Under the pieces are notes generated by a model. The model was given only the letters and a program-made list of their open reading frames with translations. It was not told the DNA's origin and made no database searches. From positions 1 to 57,338 of the forward strand of contig NZ_BKAJ01000008.1 of the NCBI RefSeq assembly GCF_007992495.1: a DNA stretch of 57,338 nt. Reading direction: 5' to 3'. A program made the position numbers and the translations under genes. The DNA is from Reyranella soli (GTDB lineage Bacteria; Pseudomonadota; Alphaproteobacteria; Reyranellales; Reyranellaceae). Below are positions 40,029 through 47,731 of the stretch, one piece after another (positions within the stretch are counted from its first letter, which is position 1; each line of letters begins with the position of its first letter).

Positions 40029-40943
40029 TCACATGCCGAACAGATCGGCCTTGTTCAGGATCGTGTTGCGCAGGATGCGGATCGAGGCAACGTCGACCAT
40101 GATGCCGTCGACGTTGATGGCGCCCAGGCCCTGGGCCTCGGCTTCGGCATAGGCCTTCTCGAGCCTGCGGGCGCGCGCCACGTCCTCGGGCTTCGGCGAG
40201 TAGATTTCCAGCGCATGCTCGATCTGCGACGGATGGATCGCCCACTTGCCGACGCAGCCCAGGATCATCGAGCGGCGGCACTCCTCGCGATAGGCATCGG
40301 GGTTCTTGAAGTCGGCGAACGGGCCGTCCACCGGATCGATGCCGGCGGCGCGGCAGGCCATCACCAGCCGGAAGCGCGCGTAGTGCCAGATGTCGCCGGG
40401 ATAGCCGTCGGTCTCGCCGACGTTCTTGTTGGTGACGCCCATCGAGGCGGAGAAGTCGCCCATGCCGAACACCAGGCATTCCAGGCGCGGCGTCGACTTC
40501 GCAATGGCGTCGACGTTCTGCATGCCCTCGACCTCCTCGATCAGGGCTTCGAGGCCGATGCGGTTCTTGAGCTTCAGCTTCTTCTCGAGCTGATGCAGCA
40601 GCTTGTCGGCGAACAGGATGTCGGCCGGCGTCATGACCTTCGTCATCATGATGGTGTCGAGATGCTCGCCGGCGCCCTCGACCACCTCGATGATGTCCTC
40701 GAAGGCGTACTCGGTGGTGAGGTCGTTGATGCGCACGCAGCGCGTCTTGCCCTTCCAGTTCAGCGTCTTCAGCGCCTGCACGATCTTCTTGCGGGCATCG
40801 CGCTTCTGGCTGGGGGCGACGGCGTCCTCGAGGTCGAGGAAGACATGGTCAGCCTTCGACTCCGACGCCTTCTGCATCATCTTCTCGCTCGAGCCGGGCG
40901 TGGAAAGCTGCACGCGGCGGGCGCGGCGCGGACGGTCGGTCAT
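40029..40943 (-). CDS. HpcH/HpaI (CitE-like) CoA-ester lyase
   Basis: 304 aa. TIM-barrel lyase of the citrate-lyase-beta/malyl-CoA lyase group. RVQLSTPGSSEKMMQKASES is the CoA-binding start, FLDLEDAVAPSQKRDAR carries acidic metal-site residues, and RIGLEALIEEVEGMQNV and FGMGDFSASMG complete the active site. It cleaves a 3-hydroxyacyl-CoA dicarboxylate (malyl-, methylmalyl- or citramalyl-CoA) to acetyl- or propionyl-CoA plus glyoxylate or pyruvate. It is downstream of CaiB, two MaoC genes and an acyl-CoA dehydrogenase, the right companions for mesaconyl- or itaconyl-CoA breakdown. Confidence 0.9.
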   Translation of the reverse strand: MTDRPRRARRVQLSTPGSSEKMMQKASESKADHVFLDLEDAVAPSQKRDARKKIVQALKTLNWKGKTRCVRINDLTTEYAFEDIIEVVEGAGEHLDTIMMTKVMTPADILFADKLLHQLEKKLKLKNRIGLEALIEEVEGMQNVDAIAKSTPRLECLVFGMGDFSASMGVTNKNVGETDGYPGDIWHYARFRLVMACRAAGIDPVDGPFADFKNPDAYREECRRSMILGCVGKWAIHPSQIEHALEIYSPKPEDVARARRLEKAYAEAEAQGLGAINVDGIMVDVASIRILRNTILNKADLFGM

Positions 40944-40954
40944 GTCATGTCTCC

Positions 40955-42169
40955 TCAGGCAACGATCTTTTCGGCCCGGAGACGCGCAATATCCGCGCCA
41001 CTGAGGCCGAGGCCGGTCAGATACTCATCGGTATGCTCGCCCAGCAAGGGGGCGCGATGGCGCACGCGGCCGGGCGTCTCGCTCATCTTGATGGCCACGC
41101 CGGCCACCTTCATCTCGCCGTCGAGGCCCGGGTGGGGCACCGACACGACCATGTCGCGGGCGGCGAAGTGCGGATTGGCGAAGACGTCGCGCACGTCGTT
41201 GACCGGCGCGAACGGCACCTGGCCGCCGAGGTGGGCCAAAAGCTCCTGCTTGGTGCGCTGGCTGGTGAAGGCCGAGACCGCGGCGATGATCTCGTCCTGG
41301 TTGGCGCGGCGGTCCTGGACGGTGGCGAGCCGCGGGTCGGTGCCCATCTCCGGCCGGCCGATCAGGCGGCACAGGATTGGGAAGTGCGTGTCGGCATGGG
41401 CGGCGATGGTGACGTGGCCGTCCTTGGCCGGGAACATGCCGAACGGGCAGAGCAGGGGATGGTGGTTGCCTTCGGGCACGGGCACGCCGCCGGTGAAGGA
41501 ATGCTGGTGCACGATGCGCTCGCACATCGACAGGATGGCGTCGACCATGCCGACATCGACGAACTGGCCCTTGCCGGTCTTGTGGGCGCGCAGGATGGCG
41601 CTGACGATGCCGACGGCGCACATGGTGGCCGGCATCAGGTCGCCGATGCCGGGGCCGACCTTCATCGGTGTGTCCTTGTCCGGGCCCGTGATGGCCATGA
41701 CGCCGCCGAACGCCTGAGCCACGACGTCGTAGGCCGGCCAGTCGGTGTAGGGGCTGCGGCCGGTGCGCCAGTCGCCGAAGCCGCGGATGGTGGCGTAGAC
41801 CAGCTTCGGGAAACGTTCGTGCAGGGTCTCGTAGCCCAGGCCCAGGCGATCCATGACGCCGCCGCGATAGTTCTCGACCACGGCGTCGGCGTTCTCGCAG
41901 AGCCGCATCACCAGCTCACGGCCCTCGGGCTGCTTGAGGTCGATGGCGATCGACTTCTTGTTGCGGTTGACCGAGGCGAAATAGCCGCCGAAGGCCTTCA
42001 GCTTGTCGTCGGCATGGTAGGGCCCGACGATGCGCGTGTGGTCGCCGTCCAGCGGCTCGACCTTGATGATCTCGGCCCCCTGGTCGGCCAGCAGCATGGT
42101 GCAGAAGGGGCCGGCCAGCATCTGCGTCAGATCGACAATGCGTACGCCGTCGAGGGCGCCGGTGGTCAT
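40955..42169 (-). CDS. CaiB/BaiF (class III) CoA-transferase
   Basis: 404 aa from the ATG at 42167-42169. GVRIVDLTQMLAGPFCTMLLADQGAEIIKVEP opens the Rossmann-like domain. NRNKKSIAIDLKQPEGRELV and VENYRGGVMDRLGLGYE are class III hallmarks, and the catalytic Asp is D177 in GPGIGD. It transfers CoA between acids, e.g. succinyl-CoA to mesaconate or itaconate. The 12 bases before the start and the only GGAGG upstream lie inside a family B palindrome, so translation may depend on that structure. The CoA lyase gene follows 11 nt downstream. Confidence 0.93.
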   Translation of the reverse strand: MTTGALDGVRIVDLTQMLAGPFCTMLLADQGAEIIKVEPLDGDHTRIVGPYHADDKLKAFGGYFASVNRNKKSIAIDLKQPEGRELVMRLCENADAVVENYRGGVMDRLGLGYETLHERFPKLVYATIRGFGDWRTGRSPYTDWPAYDVVAQAFGGVMAITGPDKDTPMKVGPGIGDLMPATMCAVGIVSAILRAHKTGKGQFVDVGMVDAILSMCERIVHQHSFTGGVPVPEGNHHPLLCPFGMFPAKDGHVTIAAHADTHFPILCRLIGRPEMGTDPRLATVQDRRANQDEIIAAVSAFTSQRTKQELLAHLGGQVPFAPVNDVRDVFANPHFAARDMVVSVPHPGLDGEMKVAGVAIKMSETPGRVRHRAPLLGEHTDEYLTGLGLSGADIARLRAEKIVA

Positions 42170-42170
42170 G

Positions 42171-42231
42171 TGGACCGCGGGCCTCCAGGCCCGCTCATGA
42201 TCATGATGCGGGCCTGGAGGCCCGCGGTCCA
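42171..42231. repeat. Family B palindrome between maoC and caiB
   Basis: Perfect 24-bp arms (42171-42194 and 42208-42231) flank a 13-nt loop TCATGATCATGAT. Each arm is itself self-complementary (GCGGGCCT-CC-AGGCCCGC). It fills the 70-bp gap between the MaoC stop and the CaiB start. The only Shine-Dalgarno-like GGAGG for CaiB (complement of 42182-42186) is 12 nt from its ATG and lies within the stem. Confidence 0.92.
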
Positions 42232-42239
42232 ATGAGACT

Positions 42240-42719
42240 TCACTTGTCGCCCCAGTGGCTGCGCCGCTTGATCAGCACCCAGCGCTCGCCCTCGAAGACA
42301 TGCTTGTCGTCCTGGTTCACGCCGTAATGCTTGAAGCGCACGATGCCGGCGTCGGGCTGTTCTGCGTCTGTCTTCTCCAGCACCTCGGAGTAGCAATAAA
42401 GCGTATCGCCGTGGTGGACGGGCGCCTTCAGGCGGATCTTGTGCAGCCCCATCTCCATCAGCGCGTTCTCGGCCGTGTCCTGGGCGGCGAGGCCTATGCA
42501 CATCGAGATGGTGACGCCGCCGAAGCCCAGCCGCTTGCCCCACGGGCTCGACTTCATCAGGTGCTCGTTGAAGTGGCCTTCGGCGGTGTTCATGGTGACG
42601 TTGGTGATCCACACCTGCTCGAGCGGCTCGACCGTCTTGCCGCGGGCATGCCTCAGGACCTCGCCGACGGTGAAGTCCTCGAAGTAGTTGTTCTTGCCGG
42701 TGAGTGCGGAGACTTTCAT
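42240..42719 (-). CDS. MaoC-family acyl-CoA hydratase (first)
   Basis: 159 aa from the ATG at 42717-42719, which overlaps the dehydrogenase stop by one base. Hot-dog fold with FEDFTVGEVLRHARGKTVEPLEQ at the N-terminus, NTAEGHFNEHLMKSSPWGKRLGFGG in place of the usual hydratase-2 GDxNPLH loop, and APVHHGDTLYCYSEVLEK. The family hydrates enoyl-CoA of branched or dicarboxylic acids (mesaconyl-CoA, itaconyl-CoA). It could form a heterodimer with the second MaoC encoded at 43883-44368, as split hydratases do. Confidence 0.9.
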   Translation of the reverse strand: MKVSALTGKNNYFEDFTVGEVLRHARGKTVEPLEQVWITNVTMNTAEGHFNEHLMKSSPWGKRLGFGGVTISMCIGLAAQDTAENALMEMGLHKIRLKAPVHHGDTLYCYSEVLEKTDAEQPDAGIVRFKHYGVNQDDKHVFEGERWVLIKRRSHWGDK

Positions 42720-43879
42720 CAGTTCCTCCCACGTCCGAGCAGGCGGTCGGAGATGATGCGCTTCTGGATCTCCGACGTGCCCTCGAAGATCTTGGTGAGC
42801 CGCGCATCGCGCCAGTGTCGCTCGACGGCGTGCAGGGTGGTGTAGCCCGCGCCGCCATGGATCTGGATGCCCTCGCTGCACACGCGCTCGGCCATCTCCG
42901 AAGCGAACAGCTTCACCATCGAGGCTTCCTTGTCGCAGCGCTGGCCGGTGTCGATCTGCTCGCAGACGAAGTAGTTGAGCTGCCGCGCCGCCTCGATCTG
43001 GGTCGCCATCTCGGCGATCTTGAAGCGGATCGCCTGGAAGTCGGAGATCGGCCGCTCGAACTGCCGGCGCTCGTTGGCATACTTGATCGAATCGTCGAGC
43101 GCGCCCTGGGCCAGCCCGATGGCGCGGGCCGCGGTGTGGGCGCGCGCCGTCTCGAGGCCTGAGGTTGCATAGTAGAAGGCGTGGCCTTCCTCGCCGATCA
43201 TGTCCGAGGCCTCGACACGGAAGTTGTCGAAGGCGAGCTCGTAGGTCTTCCAGCCGAAGTAGCCGATCTTGGGGATCGGAGCGCCGCTGCAGCCCTTGGG
43301 CAGCGTGCCGCGCTTCTTCTCGACGAAGAACATGGAGAGGCCCATGTGCCGCTTGCCCGGCGGCGCATCGGAGGTGCGGGCGATGATGATCAAAAAGTCG
43401 GCGCCGTCGGCGAAGGTGCACCAGTATTTGTTGCCGCTGATCAGGTAGCCGGTGCCATCCTTGCGGGCGCGGCAGGAGATATTGGAAATGTCGGAGCCGG
43501 CATTGGGCTCGGACATCGAGAAGGCGCCCAGGAATTCGCCCTTGGCCATGCGCGGCAGGTAGCGGGCGCGCTGCTCCTCGCTCATCATCTGCGCGCCGAT
43601 CAAGAGGTTGCCGCGGGCGATCAGCGAGGCGACGCTCATCCAGCCGCGCGACAGCTCCTCGGTGACCAGGCAGTACTCGAAGCAGCCCAGCCCGAGACCG
43701 CCATACTGTTCGGGGATCAGGATGCCGAAGTAGCCGAGCTCGGCCATCTTGTCGCGCAGGTCCATCGGGATGTCGCCTTTCTCGGGATCGAGCTTGTTGG
43801 CGACGGGTAAAACCTCGTTGAGGGTGAATTCGCGCGCCTGCTCCTGGATCATGCGGCGCTCTTCGGTGATATATGGCAT
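42719..43879 (-). CDS. Acyl-CoA dehydrogenase
   Basis: 386 aa. Three-domain ACAD: helical N-domain (LGYFGILIPEQYGGLGLG), beta-barrel with FAD contacts (GAFSMSEPNAGSDISN, GNKYWCTFADGADFLIIIART) and C-terminal helices with QIHGGAGYT and the catalytic-base motif IFEGTSEIQ. It makes a trans double bond at C2-C3 of an acyl-CoA and passes electrons to ETF. Between two MaoC genes and next to CaiB and CitE genes, it would suit methylsuccinyl-CoA or a similar branched dicarboxyl-CoA. Gaps to neighbours are -1 and 3 nt. Confidence 0.95.
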   Translation of the reverse strand: MPYITEERRMIQEQAREFTLNEVLPVANKLDPEKGDIPMDLRDKMAELGYFGILIPEQYGGLGLGCFEYCLVTEELSRGWMSVASLIARGNLLIGAQMMSEEQRARYLPRMAKGEFLGAFSMSEPNAGSDISNISCRARKDGTGYLISGNKYWCTFADGADFLIIIARTSDAPPGKRHMGLSMFFVEKKRGTLPKGCSGAPIPKIGYFGWKTYELAFDNFRVEASDMIGEEGHAFYYATSGLETARAHTAARAIGLAQGALDDSIKYANERRQFERPISDFQAIRFKIAEMATQIEAARQLNYFVCEQIDTGQRCDKEASMVKLFASEMAERVCSEGIQIHGGAGYTTLHAVERHWRDARLTKIFEGTSEIQKRIISDRLLGRGRN

Positions 43880-43882
43880 GGC

Positions 43883-44368
43883 TTAGGCGTTCCTGAGACG
43901 GACGAGATTGGTGCGCTTGAAGTCGATGACGAGCTCGTCGCGCTGGTTGAGGCCCTTGGTGTGCCAGGTGACGATGCCGAATCCCTTGTGGGAATCCGAT
44001 ATGCGCCGGTCGAGCACCTCCGACTCGGCCCGCAGCGAATCGCCGGGATAGACGGGCTGCTGGAAAGAGAGCTCGTTGACGCCAAGGAAAGGCCCGCCAC
44101 CCTCGCTCAGATCCTCGACCGTGAGGCCGAACACCGTGGTGAAGACCAGCATTGGATTGGCGACAATGCCTGGATGGCCGTGGGCGCGGGCATAGGCGGC
44201 GTTGTAGTAGTGCGGGTTGAAGTGCAGCGTCAGGGTCGAGAAGAGGGTGCTCTCCGACTCGGTGACGGTGCGACCCCAGTGGTGCTGAAACACACGACCG
44301 GGTTCGAAATCCTCATAGCGGTTGCCCTTCGGGACCAGCCGGGCCCGCGTCCTAAAATCCTCTGCCAT
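43883..44368 (-). CDS. MaoC-family acyl-CoA hydratase (second)
   Basis: 161 aa. GNRYEDFEPGRVFQHHWGRTVTESES, then FSTLTLHFNPHYYNAAYARAHGHPGIVANPMLVFTTVFGL, the hydratase loop with N-P retained but Asp replaced by His-Phe. SFQQPVYPGDSLRAESEVLDRR closes the hot-dog. The arrangement matches mesaconyl-CoA hydratase-like MaoC proteins. It precedes the acyl-CoA dehydrogenase by 3 nt. An AGGAG-type ribosome site sits before its ATG, just after a family B repeat. Confidence 0.9.
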   Translation of the reverse strand: MAEDFRTRARLVPKGNRYEDFEPGRVFQHHWGRTVTESESTLFSTLTLHFNPHYYNAAYARAHGHPGIVANPMLVFTTVFGLTVEDLSEGGGPFLGVNELSFQQPVYPGDSLRAESEVLDRRISDSHKGFGIVTWHTKGLNQRDELVIDFKRTNLVRLRNA

Positions 44369-44381
44369 TCCTTCTCCTCAC

Positions 44382-44434
44382 GGGAGCGCGGGCCTCCGGC
44401 CCGCTCATGATGCGGGCCGGAGGCCCGCGCTCCC
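44382..44434. repeat. Family B palindrome between prpD and maoC
   Basis: Perfect 23-bp arms at 44382-44404 and 44412-44434 around a 7-nt loop TCATGAT, a shortened form of the loop at 42195-42207. Each arm folds on itself as GCGGGCC-TCC-GGCCCGC. It lies between the stop of the MmgE/PrpD gene and the start of the second MaoC gene. Confidence 0.92.
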
Positions 44435-44440
44435 AAATAA

Positions 44441-45790
44441 CTAGCTCTTCGCCGAAGCGCGAGCCAATTCGCCCACGTCGCTCATGCTGTCGATGCGCTC
44501 GATGGCGTCGGCCAGCCGGCGTGTGCCGGCGGCGCCCAGCACCGGGCTCACCAGGCTCTCGAACTTGGTCTCGATGGCGTTGCGCTGCTTCTTGACGTCG
44601 GCCCACGGGATGCCCGAATCGTGGCTCGCCTCGATGGTCGTGCCGTCGTCGAGCTGGATCGCCATCTCGGCCAGCGAATGTTCCCAATTAGGCTTGAACT
44701 CGATCGACACCTTGTCGCGCAGGGCCTTCATGCGCGGCTCCTGGGTGACGGCGTCGCTGTAGGAATCGAGCGCCGCCGTATCGACGCCGTTCAGGGCCAT
44801 CGCCACGGTCTGGCGCAGCGAGAACTTTGCCTCCAAGCCCGTCGTCGGGTTGGGGATGTTGCAGACCTTGTCGGCGCCGGCGTCGATCCTGAGCAGGATC
44901 TTCCTGACGCGCTCGGGCGGGAAGTTGCTCTTCAGCCTGATCTCCTTGGCGCACTCGATCGGCGCATGGGTGAGGTAGCAGGCGGCGTGATACTTGAAGA
45001 GGTTGTTGCGCAGGTGCCAGCCCTGCGGCGGCTCGCCGAGCGCGGCGTCGGTATTGAGATGATCGCTCTGCGACGACGCGAAGCCCTGATCGCACTCCAG
45101 CGAATCGCCGCGTGCGGTAAAGCCCTTGGCGGCGAGTCGCGCGGCGCGCAGGCCGTGCTCGGAGGCGGTGCCGGCATGCAGCGGCTTGCACATGGTGCCG
45201 AAGTTCGACTTCAGGCCGGCCGCCTGTGTGGCGGCGATGCCGAAGGCAACGGCGAGCTGCTTGTCGCTGAGGCCGAGCATGCGGCCAGCCGCGGCCGTAG
45301 CGGAGAACGAGCCGACCGTACCTGTGACGTGGAAGCCCTTTTGATAATGGCTGGGCGAGACCAGCCGGCCGACGCGGCCCGACGTCTCGTAACCCGCGAC
45401 GAAGCTCTCGATGAACAGCCGGCCCGACGCCTGGATCTGCTCGCCCAGCGCCAGCAGGGCAGGCACCACGGTGACCGTCGGATGGCCGCCCATCGAGAAG
45501 TTGACGTCGTCGTAGTCGAGCGCGTGGCTCGCGGCGCCGTTGATCAAGGTCGCGGTCGAGGGCAGGACCTTCTCGGTTCGACCGACCAGCGAGGCCTGGC
45601 CTTTGGCGCCGTCTTCCAGCGCCTCTCGTATCAGGATGTCGGTGAGCTCCTCCTGCGCGCCAGGAACGGTGACGGCGAACCAGTCGAGCAGGCATTGCTT
45701 GGTGCGCTCGACGAGGTCTTCCGGCAGGTCGTTCCAGGCGAGGACAGCGGCGCGGCGAGCGATTTCGGCAGTGACGGGAACGGCGGCCAT
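44441..45790 (-). CDS. MmgE/PrpD-family protein
   Basis: 449 aa. The family includes 2-methylcitrate dehydratase, cis-aconitate decarboxylase and iminodisuccinate epimerase. Landmarks are ALDYDDVNFSMGGHPTVTVVPALLALGEQ, FVAGYETSGRVGRLVSPSHYQKGFHVTGTVGSF, FGTMCKPLHAGTASEHGLRAARLA and the final FESLVSPVLGAAGTRRL. The HALDYDD and KPLHAG segments line the active site. It heads the operon leading to CitE and could produce or isomerise the dicarboxylate processed downstream. Substrate cannot be assigned from sequence. Confidence 0.92.
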   Translation of the reverse strand: MAAVPVTAEIARRAAVLAWNDLPEDLVERTKQCLLDWFAVTVPGAQEELTDILIREALEDGAKGQASLVGRTEKVLPSTATLINGAASHALDYDDVNFSMGGHPTVTVVPALLALGEQIQASGRLFIESFVAGYETSGRVGRLVSPSHYQKGFHVTGTVGSFSATAAAGRMLGLSDKQLAVAFGIAATQAAGLKSNFGTMCKPLHAGTASEHGLRAARLAAKGFTARGDSLECDQGFASSQSDHLNTDAALGEPPQGWHLRNNLFKYHAACYLTHAPIECAKEIRLKSNFPPERVRKILLRIDAGADKVCNIPNPTTGLEAKFSLRQTVAMALNGVDTAALDSYSDAVTQEPRMKALRDKVSIEFKPNWEHSLAEMAIQLDDGTTIEASHDSGIPWADVKKQRNAIETKFESLVSPVLGAAGTRRLADAIERIDSMSDVGELARASAKS

Positions 45791-45858
45791 GATTGCCTCC
45801 TGGGAATTTCGTGAGGCCGAAGTGTCGGACAGAGGGTGATACGTTGTCCACTGCCTCA

Positions 45859-45933
45859 GTCATCCTGAGCGTAGCGAAGGATCTCGTGGCGGTTGCAAGC
45901 GGCGATGAGGTCCTTCGCTACGCTCAGGACGAC
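45859..45933. repeat. Family A inverted repeat, short-spacer copy
   Basis: Arms at 45859-45885 and 45907-45933 match at 25 of 27 positions around a 21-nt spacer. The core is ATCCTGAGCGTAGCGAAGGAT, related to the cores at 28962-29046 and 33730-33983. It lies in the gap between the PrpD start and the methyltransferase stop. Confidence 0.88.
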
Positions 45934-45938
45934 ATGAA

Positions 45939-46550
45939 CTACTTCCGCGCAACGATATGGAAGATGTGCCAGTGCTTGGCGTTGCCACGCGGCGTGACGC
46001 CGTCGTCTTCTTCCTCCTCGAACATTTCCAGCTCGAGGCCGGCCAGCATAGCAAGCGCCTCATCTCGGGCGACGAAGGTCATGCCGGCACGGCCGGCCCA
46101 GCTATCGCGAGGACCATACCATTGGCCGCTGAAGCGTCCGCCGGAGGGCAAGGCCTCGCGGATACGTTCCCATAGGCGATGGAACGCCTCGGGTTCGCAA
46201 AGCGGCATGGCGAAGCTGGAATTTACCAGGGTGAGGCCAAGAGGAAGCGGCACGTCCTCGAAGCGCGCCTGGATGGGCGTGAGATCGTGTCCCTCCGGCA
46301 GCGGCCGGCTCTGCAGCGCCTTGAGGGCCGCAGGTTCGGCGTCGACAGCGACGACGCGCCAGCCGCGGCGCAGCAGCTCGATCACGTCGCGACCATCGCC
46401 GCAGCCGAGATCGACGGCGAGTGAGCCGGCTGCATCGGGGCCGAACCGGTCGAGCGCTGTGATCAATGTGCGACGCGGTGGGCGCTCGCGCAGCTTCTCG
46501 TAGTAGGCTGCCCAGCCAGCGGATTTATCTTCCGTCATGCGCTCGTTCAC
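45939..46550 (-). CDS. Class I SAM-dependent methyltransferase
   Basis: 203 aa. SAM motif I is LAVDLGCGDGRDVIELLRRGWRVVAVDAEPAA, with the acidic end of strand two (VDAEP) present. Motif II/III occurs about LTLVNSSFAMPLCEP. An acidic run EEEEDDG is found in the C-terminal third. Related to TehB/TPMT-like methyltransferases that methylate small thiols, oxyanions or metabolites; the acceptor is unknown. Divergent from the Fbp-type ABC operon. Confidence 0.88.
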   Translation of the reverse strand: MNERMTEDKSAGWAAYYEKLRERPPRRTLITALDRFGPDAAGSLAVDLGCGDGRDVIELLRRGWRVVAVDAEPAALKALQSRPLPEGHDLTPIQARFEDVPLPLGLTLVNSSFAMPLCEPEAFHRLWERIREALPSGGRFSGQWYGPRDSWAGRAGMTFVARDEALAMLAGLELEMFEEEEDDGVTPRGNAKHWHIFHIVARK

Positions 46551-46638
46551 ACTGTGTCGCGCTTGTCGCCCGTTTCATCGTGTGATCGTATGCCCACCAA
46601 ACAATAACAACAATGAAGTCACGTTCAGGGAGGTACTG

Positions 46639-47667
46639 ATGAAGAGGTTGGCAGGCCTCGCGCCCATCGCGGTGCTCGTCGCAGTGCTCGCCTTTGCGCC
46701 GGCGGCGCACGCGGATATCAAGGATCTGGAGGAGGGCGCCAAGAAGGAAGGCGAGCTCACCTGGTATGTCGCGCATTACACGTCGGAGGGCGCCGAGGAC
46801 CTGGGGCGCGGTTTCACCGAGATGTATGGCGTGAAGGTGAATGTGGTGCGCACCACGGCACAGGTCGCCTATCAACGCCTGCTGCAGGATATCAAGAACA
46901 ACCAGACGATCTGCGACGTCTTCTCCTCGACGGACGTCGGCCACTACGTCCGCTTGGCGGCGGAGGGGCGTTTCGAGAAGTACATGCCGGAGACAGAGTC
47001 CAAGATCGCCCCGACGTTCCGCAACTTCGATCCGGCGGGCTTCTATCACACGACCTCGGCCGGCCTGGTCGTGCTGACCTACAACTCGGCCAAGGTGAAG
47101 GCCGAGGAAGCGCCCAAGAAGTGGCAGGACCTCCTGGACATGAAATGGAAAGGGAAGGTCTCAATCGGGCACCCCGGTTTCTCGGGCTATGTCGGTACCT
47201 GGGTGCTGACCATGAAGAACCTCTATGGCTGGAGCTATTTCGACAAGCTCGAGAAGAACAAGCCGCAGATCGGCCGCTCGATCAACGACACGGTGACAGC
47301 GCTCAATGCCGGCGAGCGGCAGGTCGCGGCAGGCGCCGACGGTTCGACCCTGTTCAGCGCTTCACGCGGCAACCCGCTGGCGGTGTCCTATCCGACCGAC
47401 GGCTCGGTGCTGATTATCGCGCCGTCGGCGATCATGAAGGGCACCAAGCATCCCAACGCGGCCAAGCTCTTCATGGAGTACCTCTATTCGGTCGAGGCGG
47501 CGAAGATCAACGCCAAGCACTTCGCCATCCCGCTGCGGCCGGAAGTGCCGTCGCCGCCGGGAGCCAAACCGATCAGCGAGATCAAGACCATCCGGCCGAC
47601 CGTGGCCGAGATCGACAAGGGCGTCCCCGAGGTGATCGAGCAGTGGCGGGATACGTTCGGGAACTGA
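46639..47667 (+). CDS. Fbp-type ABC transporter substrate-binding protein
   Basis: 342 aa from the ATG at 46639, five bases after GGGAGG. Signal peptide LAGLAPIAVLVAVLAFAPAAHA. The fold is family 1 extracellular binding: EGAKKEGELTWYVAHYTSEGAEDL, KWQDLLDMKWKGKVSIGHPGFSG and AIMKGTKHPNAAKLFMEYL. Ferric-iron binders have conserved paired Tyr ligands in mid-protein; I cannot confirm those here, and similar proteins bind phosphonates, polyamines or thiamine. The fused permease and ATPase are in the same operon after a family B repeat. Confidence 0.9.
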   Translation: MKRLAGLAPIAVLVAVLAFAPAAHADIKDLEEGAKKEGELTWYVAHYTSEGAEDLGRGFTEMYGVKVNVVRTTAQVAYQRLLQDIKNNQTICDVFSSTDVGHYVRLAAEGRFEKYMPETESKIAPTFRNFDPAGFYHTTSAGLVVLTYNSAKVKAEEAPKKWQDLLDMKWKGKVSIGHPGFSGYVGTWVLTMKNLYGWSYFDKLEKNKPQIGRSINDTVTALNAGERQVAAGADGSTLFSASRGNPLAVSYPTDGSVLIIAPSAIMKGTKHPNAAKLFMEYLYSVEAAKINAKHFAIPLRPEVPSPPGAKPISEIKTIRPTVAEIDKGVPEVIEQWRDTFGN

Positions 47668-47668
47668 C

Positions 47669-47729
47669 CGGAGCGCGGACCTCCAGGTCCGCTCATGATC
47701 ATGATGCGGACCTGGAGGTCCGCGCTCCG
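47669..47729. repeat. Family B palindrome upstream of permease
   Basis: Perfect 24-bp arms at 47669-47692 and 47706-47729 around the same 13-nt loop TCATGATCATGAT as at 42195-42207. The arm sequence differs from that copy (GCGGACCT-CC-AGGTCCGC), but both sides of each hairpin change together. The permease ATG is two bases after the right arm; GGAGG at 47714-47718 is 13 nt from it and paired in the stem. Confidence 0.92.
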
Positions 47730-47731
47730 TC

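Noticed and set aside
38711..41717. Long plus-strand open frames opposite the MFS, unknown and CitE genes
   Set aside because: The minus-strand genes have signal peptides, helices and active-site motifs; the plus frames are codon-phase shadows.
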